DNA of 12,718 nucleotides, from assembly GCA_937908275.1 (NCBI GenBank), contig CALERA010000174.1, positions 1 to 12,718 on the forward strand, given 5' to 3'. The notes beneath the pieces were generated by a model. The model was not told the origin of the DNA, searched no databases, and saw nothing but the letters and a program-made list of their open reading frames with translations. Position 1 is the first letter of the stretch. Each line of letters begins with the position of its first letter. Made by a program: the position numbers and the translations under genes. Shown piece by piece: positions 1-4,691 of the stretch. This DNA comes from an uncultured Desulfarculaceae bacterium (GTDB lineage Bacteria > Desulfobacterota > Desulfarculia > Desulfarculales > Desulfarculaceae).

Positions 1-197
1 ATGGGCCGGGCGATGCCCGAGACTTTTTTGTCCAGAAACTTGCCATAGAGGCGCGCCGCGCGCTCCATGTAATCGGAAAAGGGGATCCCGTGCTCGTCGG
101 CCTTGGCCCGGGCCTTGGCCAGCATGCCCCCGTCCATCACCACCACCGCGGCCACCCGCAGCTTGGGGGGGCGTTCGTCCTTCACCTGGTCGCTCAT
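1..197 (-). CDS. Small ribbon-helix-helix-like protein, partial (C-terminus outside window)
   Basis: An open frame runs from ATG at 197 to the window edge without a stop, giving the first 65 residues. It begins MSDQVKDERPPKLRVAAVV. The stretch from about residue 13 to 56 has a beta-strand-like RVAAVV, then a helix (MLAKARAKADEHG), a turn (IPFSD) and a second helix (YMERAARLYGKFL). This spacing, with 'GIPFSDYMERAARLY', is typical of ribbon-helix-helix DNA-binding folds, so a transcriptional regulator or antitoxin-like protein is possible, but that is inference from pattern only. AAGGA, about 8 bases before the ATG, acts as ribosome binding site. A strong extended -10 element and a leader hairpin lie upstream. 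The open frame and start are clear; the function is not. Confidence 0.7.
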   Translation of the reverse strand, partial: MSDQVKDERPPKLRVAAVVVMDGGMLAKARAKADEHGIPFSDYMERAARLYGKFLDKKVSGIARP

Positions 198-213
198 CCC
201 TGCATCCTTGGCG

Positions 214-234
214 CGGCCGCGAAAAACGCGGCCG
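214..234 (-). other. Perfect 8-bp stem-loop in the leader of the partial small gene
   Basis: Arms CGGCCGCG and CGCGGCCG flank a loop of five identical bases (T on the minus strand). The stem ends 16 bases before the ATG at 197, just upstream of the ribosome binding site. No T-run follows on the minus strand, so it does not look like a terminator; a leader structure affecting translation or mRNA stability is more likely. Confidence 0.55.
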
Positions 235-268
235 TGTTGATCCATCCGGCCCCAGCCAAGAGACCGTA

Positions 269-284
269 ATGAGGAATTATACCA
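269..284 (-). promoter_or_regulatory. Extended -10 promoter for the partial small gene
   Basis: On the minus strand the sequence reads TGG followed by a perfect TATAAT (281 to 276), an extended -10 (TGn-TATAAT). No good -35 is seen at 16-18 bp, which extended -10 promoters tolerate. The predicted start is near 269, giving a leader of about 70 nt that contains the 214-234 hairpin. The element sits in the only AT-rich patch between this gene and the HDOD gene. Confidence 0.5.
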
Positions 285-321
285 TGCCCCTGAGTTTTCC
301 GGACCGGGGCCGGAGCCGGAC

Positions 322-1173
322 TCAGGGAGCCAGGTCCAGCAGATCGGAGGCCTGGGCCACCAGTTTGCGGCAGGTTTCCACCAACTCGCGCAGGCCCTTG
401 GGCGAGAGCTTCAGGGCCACCACCGCCTCGGCCGGCAGGTCGGCCAACATGCCTTCGGGCTGCCCGCCGTAGCCGAGGATGCCGCTCAGGTAGTCGGCCA
501 TGGCCACCAGCTCCACCAGACGGCGGTGGGGGCTTTCGGTTTCCGGGCGGTGGTGCAGGAGAATGGCGGCTTTCAGGGGAGCGGGCAGCTTCCAGCGGCT
601 GGCCAGGTCCGCCCCCAGGGTGGCGTGGTCGATGCCCAGGACCAGGATCTCGGCCTCGGCCTGGTCCAGACCCTGGATCATGACCAGTTGGCCGATGCGG
701 GGGAACTGCTCGGCCACGAACTGGCTCATCACCAGCTTGCCCACGTCGTGCAGCAGGCCGGCGGTGAAGGCCTCGCCCGGGTCGGGATAGCCCGCGCGCT
801 GGGCCAGGTGCTTGGCGATGATGGCGCAAGCCATGCTGTGGCGCCAGAGCTGGCCCCGGGGCAGCAGGTAGCCGGGGTGCTCGCCGTGATAGACCTGGCT
901 GACCCCGGAGCTGAGGATGATCTCCAGCAGGGCCTCGGTGCCCAGGTAGGGCAAGGCCTGCTCCAGGCTGCTGACCTGGTGGGTGAGGCCGTAATAGGCG
1001 CTGTTGAGCCGGCGCAGGACCTCGGCGGTGATGCCCGGATCCAGGCTGACGGCGCGCACCAGTTTGGCCATGGGGAAATCGGGGTCGGCGGTGATGGCCA
1101 TCACCTGGCCCACGACGCTGGGGAGGGGCGGCAACCGCTCCACGCGGTTTATGATTTTCACCAGAGGAAACAC
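322..1173 (-). CDS. HDOD domain protein with intact HD-type metal ligands
   Basis: A 283-aa protein of the HDOD family, signalling proteins related to HD-GYP phosphodiesterases. The N-terminal LPPLPSVVGQVMAI (14-27), the block around SLDPGITAEVLRRLNSAYYG (43-62) and LLHDVGK (140-146) are hallmark segments. Many HDOD proteins have lost catalytic residues, but this one keeps H112, H142-D143, H183, H207-H208 and D227, in the order and rough spacing of the HD-GYP metal site; the GYP motif is absent. There are no transmembrane or extra sensory domains, so it is probably cytosolic. The first codon is GTG at 1173, with an in-frame stop seven codons upstream; GTG at 1161 is an alternative, and neither has a convincing ribosome binding site. 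It lies 126 bp downstream of the SAP gene on the same strand. The family call is firm; activity and partner are unknown. Confidence 0.9.
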   Translation of the reverse strand: MFPLVKIINRVERLPPLPSVVGQVMAITADPDFPMAKLVRAVSLDPGITAEVLRRLNSAYYGLTHQVSSLEQALPYLGTEALLEIILSSGVSQVYHGEHPGYLLPRGQLWRHSMACAIIAKHLAQRAGYPDPGEAFTAGLLHDVGKLVMSQFVAEQFPRIGQLVMIQGLDQAEAEILVLGIDHATLGADLASRWKLPAPLKAAILLHHRPETESPHRRLVELVAMADYLSGILGYGGQPEGMLADLPAEAVVALKLSPKGLRELVETCRKLVAQASDLLDLAP

Positions 1174-1223
1174 TAGGTAGAAATCACACCGCTAATCGGA
1201 CCGACATTGGTTGAATCTCGCAA

Positions 1224-1279
1224 GAACCGGTTCGTGTCTGGCCGTCGTGCGATCCGCCCGCCCGCCTGGCGCACGAACC
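1224..1279. repeat. Palindrome plus inverted repeat upstream of the HDOD gene
   Basis: GAACCGGTTC (1224-1233) is a perfect 10-bp palindrome. Its right half extends to GGTTCGTG (1229-1236), which recurs as the perfect inverted copy CACGAACC at 1272-1279. The elements lie 50-105 bp upstream of the HDOD start, in the spacer after the SAP gene. They could be an operator for an unknown regulator or a leader RNA structure. Confidence 0.35.
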
Positions 1280-1299
1280 CGGGAACGGATTTCGCGCTA

Positions 1300-1497
1300 T
1301 CAAACCATCATTTTCAGCGACATGCAATCACTACGAAACAGGCAGTCAGCCTGGCCGCAGTCGGAAATCTTGCCAAAACAATCGACATTGCCCTCGGCCA
1401 ACTGGATGGCGTGGATCAGATCCTCCTTGCGCAGCTTGGCCGTGTTCTTCATGTTCAGACCTTTGGCCATGTCCCGCAGTTGTTTGATGTTTGGCAT
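1300..1497 (-). CDS. SAP/Rho-N-like mini-protein with four-cysteine tail
   Basis: A 65-aa protein. Residues 1-36 form a SAP-type (Rho N-terminus-like) nucleic-acid-binding helix pair: MPNIKQLRDMAKGLNM, then TAKLRKEDLIHAIQ, then AEGN. The C-terminal half carries C40, C47, C52 and C58 in a CFG...C....CLFRSDC layout. This matches a small SAP-domain family I recall from deltaproteobacteria, in which the SAP helices are followed by a conserved Cys-rich tail; the tail may bind Zn or Fe-S, which is inference. ATG at 1497 was chosen over a 36-residue upstream extension because GAAGGAG lies 6 bases before it and the extension is Arg/Gly-rich shadow sequence. It probably has its own transcript: an intrinsic terminator ends nrdJ upstream, and a 48-nt structured leader precedes it. 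Confidence 0.8.
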   Translation of the reverse strand: MPNIKQLRDMAKGLNMKNTAKLRKEDLIHAIQLAEGNVDCFGKISDCGQADCLFRSDCMSLKMMV

Positions 1498-1557
1498 ACA
1501 TCTCTCCTTCGTCGCGCCCCTGGCGGGCGAATCGGATCGTGCTTGGCGAAACGGCCG

Positions 1558-1605
1558 TTGGTCACGCCGCGGGCCGCGGGTGGCCTTCCCGCGCCCCGTC
1601 ACCAA
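1558..1605 (-). other. Long imperfect stem-loop in the SAP gene leader
   Basis: On the minus strand an outer pair TTGGTGACG / CGTGACCAA (8 of 9 pairs) encloses an inner pair GGGCGCGGG / CCCGCGGCCC (9 bp with one bulged base) around a 7-nt loop, with a 4-nt bulge on the 3' side. The structure sits about 60-108 nt upstream of the SAP start at 1497. No T-run follows, so a leader structure or processing site is more likely than a terminator. Confidence 0.45.
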
Positions 1606-1657
1606 GCAACTCGGGTCTCTTTATTAAGTCAACGCCATTAACGGCCGGGGCGCAACC

Positions 1658-1691
1658 AAAAAAATTGCGACAATCATCCGGGATTACTCGC
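1658..1691 (-). terminator. Intrinsic terminator of nrdJ
   Basis: On the minus strand, overlapping the nrdJ stop codon, GCGA-(GT)-AATC pairs with GATT-(G)-TCGC around a 6-nt loop, and is followed after two A by seven T (1664 to 1658). A hairpin directly before an uninterrupted T-run is the classical Rho-independent layout. The stem is only 8 bp with an internal loop, so strength is uncertain. Confidence 0.5.
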
Positions 1692-3525
1692 ATCCCGAGG
1701 CCCCGCAGACAGCGCAGGTGCGGCAGCCGCCATCGCTGGTCAACAACCCGCCGCAGCGGGGGCAGTGCTGGCCATTGGCCGCCCGGGGCAGCCGGGACGG
1801 CCGGCCGGGCAGGGGAGCCAGCTCCAGCACCTGGCGGCCCCGGCAGCCGTGGCGGAAGACGGTCACCCCCTTGAGCCCCAGGGCGTGGGCCTCCAGGAAG
1901 ACCTGGCGCACCGCCTCCGGGCCGGCCGCGGCCGGCAGGTTGACGGTCTTGGAGACACCGTTGTCGGTGTGGGCCTGGAAGGCGGCCTGCACCGCCAGAT
2001 GGCGGGAGGGCGGCACCTCGTGGGCGGTGGGGAACAGCCGGGCCACCTCCGGGTCCAGGCCGGGCACCGCGCCGGCCCGGCCGCCCTGGGCCAGGCGGCG
2101 GTGGTTGTCCGGGCTGTCCAGGCCGGCCTGGGCCAGGCGGGCCAGGAAGCGGGGATTGGTCTCCACCAGCTCCTGGTCGCCCAGCACCCGGCGGGTGTAG
2201 GCCAGGGCGAAGTAGGGCTCGATGCCCGAGGAGCAGCCCAGGATCAGGCTCAGGCTGCCGGTGGGGGCCACGGTGGTGAGGGTGGCGTTGCGCAGCCGGC
2301 GCAGGCCCTGCTCCCGCCAGCGGCTCTGGGGAAAGGCCGGGAAGCTGCCCCGGGTCCGGGCCAGCTCCACGCTGGCGGCCCGGGCCGCCTCGGCGATCCA
2401 GGCCATGGCCTGGCCGCCGGTGGCCACCGCCTCCGGGCTGTCGTAGCCCAGGCCCAGGTCCACCAGCAGGTCGGCGAAGCCCATCACCCCCAGGCCCACC
2501 TTGCGGGTCAGGCGGGTGGCCTGGGCCACCTGGGGCAGGGGGAAGCGGTTCACCTCCAGGGCGTCGTCCAAAAAGCGCAGCCCCACCCCGGCCGCCTCCT
2601 CCAGGCCCGCCCGGTCCAACTGGCCGCCGCGCACAAAGGCCGGCAGGCAGAGGCTGCCCAGGTTGCAGGACTCGAAGGGCAGCAGGGGTTGCTCGCCGCA
2701 GGGGTTGGTGGCCTCGATCACTCCCAGCAGGGGGGTGGGATTGGCCCGGTTGATGGCCTCGAAAAAGGCCAGGCCCGGCTCGCCCGAGGCGTGGGCCGCC
2801 GCCACCAGACGGTCAAAGAGCTCCGCCGCCGGCACCCGCCGCCGCTCCCTGCCGTCCCGGGGGTTGAGCAGGGCCCAGTCCGCCCCGGCGGCCAGGGCCG
2901 CGAAGAAGGCGTCCTCCATCATCACCGAGATGTTGAAGTTCTCCAGGAAGCCGGGCTGCTGCTTGGCCGCGATGAAGGTCTCGATGTCCGGATGACGCAC
3001 CGACAGCAGGCCCATGTTGGCCCCCCGGCGGGTGCCGCCCTGCTTGATGGCCTCGGTGGCGGTGTCGAAGACCTGCATGAAGCTCACCGGCCCGGAGCTG
3101 ACCCCGTGGGTGGAGGCCACCAGGTCGCCGGCCGGGCGCAGGTGGCTGAAGGCGAAGCCGGTGCCGCCGCCGGACTTGTGGATCAGGGCGGTCTGCTTGA
3201 CCGCGTCGAAGATCTCCTCCAGGGAGTCGCCCACCGGCAGCACGAAGCAGGCCGAGAGCTGGCCCAGGGGCCGGCCGGCGTTCATCAGGGTGGGGGAGTT
3301 GGGCAGGAAGCGCCCCTCGGCCATCAGGCGGAAAAAGCGCTCGGCCCATTCATCCACCGCCGCCGGTCCGCCCCAGGCCCGTTCGGCCTCGGCCACGGCC
3401 CGGGCCACCCGCCGTAGCATCTGCTCCGGGGTTTCCACCACCCGGCCCTCGGCGTCGCGGGCCAGATAGCGCCGCTCCAGGAGCAACCCGGCGTGGGGTC
3501 CGAATATTGTGGGCGTCAGGCTCAT
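1684..3525 (-). CDS. nrdJ: Adenosylcobalamin-dependent (class II) ribonucleotide reductase
   Basis: A 613-aa class II ribonucleotide reductase that makes dNTP precursors in the cytosol using a B12-generated radical, independent of oxygen. Diagnostic residues: redox C93 in LSACFVLP; NPCGE at 274-278, with N274, the thiyl-radical C276 and E278; C287 in ESCNLGS, 11 residues after C276, the spacing I recall from the T. maritima enzyme, and pairing with C93; and APTGSLSLILGCSSGIEP at 420-437. The C-terminus (588-612) is cysteine-rich with CPRC and CAVC pairs plus C601 and C612, like the zinc-ribbon/reducing tail of many NrdJ. There is no N-terminal ATP-cone. ATG at 3525 fits the family start; a TTG start at 3561 would add 12 non-family residues. 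No clear ribosome binding site is seen. It is monocistronic, ending in a terminator, and divergent from the sigma-54 operon. Confidence 0.95.
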   Translation of the reverse strand: MSLTPTIFGPHAGLLLERRYLARDAEGRVVETPEQMLRRVARAVAEAERAWGGPAAVDEWAERFFRLMAEGRFLPNSPTLMNAGRPLGQLSACFVLPVGDSLEEIFDAVKQTALIHKSGGGTGFAFSHLRPAGDLVASTHGVSSGPVSFMQVFDTATEAIKQGGTRRGANMGLLSVRHPDIETFIAAKQQPGFLENFNISVMMEDAFFAALAAGADWALLNPRDGRERRRVPAAELFDRLVAAAHASGEPGLAFFEAINRANPTPLLGVIEATNPCGEQPLLPFESCNLGSLCLPAFVRGGQLDRAGLEEAAGVGLRFLDDALEVNRFPLPQVAQATRLTRKVGLGVMGFADLLVDLGLGYDSPEAVATGGQAMAWIAEAARAASVELARTRGSFPAFPQSRWREQGLRRLRNATLTTVAPTGSLSLILGCSSGIEPYFALAYTRRVLGDQELVETNPRFLARLAQAGLDSPDNHRRLAQGGRAGAVPGLDPEVARLFPTAHEVPPSRHLAVQAAFQAHTDNGVSKTVNLPAAAGPEAVRQVFLEAHALGLKGVTVFRHGCRGRQVLELAPLPGRPSRLPRAANGQHCPRCGGLLTSDGGCRTCAVCGASGCE

Positions 3526-3561
3526 AGACCACAAGGTAATGTGCCGGCTCCGGCAAGTCAA
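3526..3561 (-). promoter_or_regulatory. Weak candidate promoter immediately upstream of nrdJ
   Basis: On the minus strand TTGACT (3561 to 3556, 5 of 6 to consensus) is followed after exactly 17 bp by TACCTT (3538 to 3533, only 3 of 6). The start would fall within a base or two of the nrdJ ATG, implying a leaderless mRNA, which agrees with the absent ribosome binding site. The spacer contains the palindrome GCCGGAGCCGGC minus symmetry at its centre. Because the -10 is poor, this is tentative. Confidence 0.25.
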
Positions 3562-3627
3562 TCCATCAACCCGCCGCAGAGGGGCAAGCTTTGCGCCAGA
3601 GAACCGCGCGCGGGCGTCAGGGACCTG

Positions 3628-3640
3628 GGCAACAATTGCC
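3628..3640. repeat. Inverted repeat GGCAA-CAA-TTGCC in the nrdJ/sigma-54 divergent region
   Basis: Perfect 5-bp arms with a 3-bp spacer. Its centre is about 80 bp upstream of the -24 element of the sigma-54 promoter, a usual distance for an activator (bEBP) site, and about 110 bp upstream of nrdJ. Only one copy was seen, so its role as an enhancer site is inference. Confidence 0.3.
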
Positions 3641-3670
3641 GCCGCGCCGGGGCCCTGCCGGCGGCCGCGC

Positions 3671-3707
3671 GATAAGTGGCGCTAACTCCTGGCCTTATCC
3701 GAGCGCC
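3671..3707. repeat. Two interleaved 6-bp inverted repeats (pseudoknot-like or compound operator)
   Basis: On the plus strand the order is GATAAG (3671-3676), GGCGCT (3678-3683), ten bases, CTTATC (3694-3699), AGCGCC (3702-3707). Each 6-mer is perfectly complementary to its partner, and the pairs are interleaved rather than nested. As RNA on the minus strand (a long nrdJ leader, if transcribed) this is an H-type pseudoknot arrangement with loops of 2, 10 and 1 nt. As DNA it is two inverted copies of a bipartite GATAAG + GGCGCT element just upstream of the sigma-54 promoter. Confidence 0.4.
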
Positions 3708-3713
3708 GATTTC

Positions 3714-3730
3714 TGGCACTCTCCTTGCTA
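3714..3730 (+). promoter_or_regulatory. Sigma-54 (RpoN) -24/-12 promoter
   Basis: The sequence CTGGCACTCTCCTTGCTA (from 3713) matches the RpoN consensus TGGCAC-N5-TTGC(A/T). GG at 3715-3716 and GC at 3727-3728 are separated by exactly 10 bp, the invariant sigma-54 spacing. Transcription would start near 3740, about 35 nt before the ATG at 3776. Such promoters need an AAA+ enhancer-binding activator, so the two downstream small genes should be inducible. No activator gene lies in the window. Confidence 0.8.
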
Positions 3731-3775
3731 ATTTGCCGGACGAGAACGAGACAAGGCCCCTACTCGGAGCTTGGG

Positions 3776-3952
3776 ATGGAACAGCCAGCGGTGACCAAGG
3801 ATAGATTCGAGCCGGAGTTGTATTGCCTCCGCTGCCAGGGCATGGAGTGGGACGACGATACGCGACGTTGCGTCAACTTCGACGGACCCAACTGTCCGCT
3901 GAGCATCCGCCGGCTCCTGGCGGGGTTGAAGGTCAGTTGCCTGGTGGTCTAG
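3776..3952 (+). CDS. 58-aa Cys-rich small protein, sigma-54-driven
   Basis: A 58-aa protein that I do not recognise. It has C17 and C20 (YCLRCQG), C32 (RRC) and C40 (GPNCP), a CX2C-X11-C-X7-C arrangement that could bind Zn or an Fe-S cluster, plus C55 near the end. The middle is acidic (EWDDD), and the C-terminal SIRRLLAGLKV may be an amphipathic helix. There is no signal peptide, so it is probably cytosolic. ATG at 3776 is preceded by CGGAG at a good distance; an alternative upstream start at 3725 would begin inside the sigma-54 promoter and is excluded. It is the first gene after the promoter and is followed 23 bp later by a membrane micropeptide. That it is a gene is well supported by promoter, ribosome binding site and cysteine spacing; function is unknown. 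Confidence 0.7.
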   Translation: MEQPAVTKDRFEPELYCLRCQGMEWDDDTRRCVNFDGPNCPLSIRRLLAGLKVSCLVV

Positions 3953-3975
3953 ACCAGGCGGAAAGGCGGGACATC

Positions 3976-4080
3976 ATGGGAGGTTGGCACCTGGTCTTCA
4001 CGTTGTTGGCCCTGGCCGGCATGGGCCTGGCCGTGGGCATCGAGTTGCACCGTCAGCGCAAGGAAGGCCGCCGCGCCTAG
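3976..4080 (+). CDS. 34-aa single-pass membrane micropeptide
   Basis: A 34-aa peptide: a hydrophobic helix (residues 5-22, WHLVFTLLALAGMGLAVGI) followed by a basic tail (HRQRKEGRRA). By the positive-inside rule this predicts an N-out, C-in single-pass inner-membrane peptide. ATG at 3976 has the purine-rich AGGCGGGA a few bases before it. The longer reading in this frame (from 3823) overlaps the Cys-rich gene and looks like a shadow, so only the last part is called. It is the second and last gene of the sigma-54 unit, ahead of a hairpin at 4117-4140. I do not recognise a family. Its small size limits certainty, but the helix/basic-tail layout and operon position favour a real gene. Confidence 0.5.
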   Translation: MGGWHLVFTLLALAGMGLAVGIELHRQRKEGRRA

Positions 4081-4116
4081 CCGGCGCCCTTGCCTGAGTC
4101 ATATCCGCGACCGGCG

Positions 4117-4140
4117 GGTCGAGGCCTGGGGGCCTTGACC
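4117..4140 (+). terminator. Stem-loop between convergent genes, candidate terminator
   Basis: GGTCGAGGCC and GGCCTTGACC form a 10-bp stem with one G-U pair and a 4-nt loop. It lies 37 bp after the micropeptide stop and before the convergent MerR gene. Only a weak TGTTTT follows some ten bases downstream on the plus strand, so it is an imperfect intrinsic terminator. Confidence 0.4.
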
Positions 4141-4174
4141 GGCCTGTCGTGTTTTGGCTTGGGATCGCAGACTG

Positions 4175-4600
4175 TTAGCGGGTCAGGCCAGCCACCAGGG
4201 TCAGGGTGCGCTCCTGGATTTCCTTCAGCTCGCGCAGGCGGCGCTCCAGGGCGGCCACCTCGGCCTTGAGGGCGCTCACCTCGGAGCGCAGCTCGGCCAG
4301 CTCCTGCTCGCGGGCCGGCCCTCCGGCGGCCGCGCCCGGGAGCGGGCCGGCCGGATCGGCCAGGGCCTGGCGGGCCTGACGCAGGCTGAGCCCCTGGTCC
4401 TTGAGCAGGCTCTGCACCCGGAGCAGGCGCTCCACCGCCTCCGGGCTGAAGAGCCGGCGGCGGCCGTTGCCCCGGTCGATGCCCAGGAATTCCGCGAATT
4501 GCTGGTCGTAGTAGCGGATGGTGGAAGCCGACAGCCCGGTCTGGCGGGCCACTTCCTGGATGGTTAGCAAAGTTGACTGGTTGGACGGGGCCGGGTTCAT
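4175..4600 (-). CDS. MerR-family transcriptional regulator
   Basis: A 141-aa MerR-type regulator. Residues 12-31 (LTIQEVARQTGLSASTIRYY) are the helix-turn-helix, the wing is IDRGNGRRRLFS (41-52), and helices follow to about residue 82 (EAVERLLRVQSLLKDQGLSLRQARQAL). After a Pro/Gly/Ala-rich linker (83-96), residues 97-133 form a regular heptad coiled coil that dimerises. There is no C-terminal effector domain and no cysteines, so it is not a metal or redox sensor of the classic type. ATG at 4600 has GGGAGGA 5 bases upstream; a longer frame to 4705 would run into the divergent gene and is rejected. It is divergent from the 4692-6659 operon, with overlapping promoters, so control of itself and of that operon is likely. 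Confidence 0.9.
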   Translation of the reverse strand: MNPAPSNQSTLLTIQEVARQTGLSASTIRYYDQQFAEFLGIDRGNGRRRLFSPEAVERLLRVQSLLKDQGLSLRQARQALADPAGPLPGAAAGGPAREQELAELRSEVSALKAEVAALERRLRELKEIQERTLTLVAGLTR

Positions 4601-4630
4601 GCTTCCTCCCGGAGCGAATCGTTTGGCCTG

Positions 4631-4661
4631 ATTATACACACAATCGCCCGGGCGGGGACAA
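4631..4661 (-). promoter_or_regulatory. Candidate merR promoter with 19-bp spacer
   Basis: On the minus strand a perfect TATAAT (4636 to 4631) lies 19 bp after TTGTCC (4661 to 4656, 4 of 6 to the -35 consensus). A 19-bp spacer is the hallmark of MerR-controlled promoters. The spacer contains the perfect palindrome CGCCCGGGCG (4645-4654), a plausible MerR-type operator. The -35 overlaps that of the divergent plus-strand promoter. Confidence 0.5.
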
Positions 4662-4683
4662 GCGGGCCGGCCTGTGCTATATT
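4655..4683 (+). promoter_or_regulatory. Candidate promoter of the 4692-6659 operon
   Basis: GGGACA (4655-4660, 4 of 6) is followed after exactly 17 bp by TATATT (4678-4683), preceded by TG at 4675-4676 (extended -10). The predicted start is 4690 or so, one or two bases before the ATG at 4692, implying a leaderless or near-leaderless transcript. This agrees with the absence of a ribosome binding site there. Confidence 0.5.
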
Positions 4684-4691
4684 CTGCCATC

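Noticed and set aside
1606..1640. TTGACT (minus strand) as the -35 of a promoter for the SAP gene
   Set aside because: No acceptable -10 is found 16-18 bp downstream, so the SAP promoter remains unidentified.
1765..3417. A 550-residue plus-strand open frame opposite nrdJ
   Set aside because: It is the mirror of GC-rich coding sequence: Gly/Gln/His/Ala-rich, no family motifs, and the opposite strand is certain nrdJ.
3526..3713. A cobalamin riboswitch ahead of the B12-dependent reductase
   Set aside because: A GCCACT string occurs on the minus strand, but I see no B12 box or other conserved riboswitch blocks.
3823..3975. An extended 85-aa reading that would add 51 residues to the membrane micropeptide
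   Set aside because: It overlaps the Cys-rich gene out of frame, is Pro/Arg/Gly-rich and has no ribosome binding site; ATG at 3976 is the better start.
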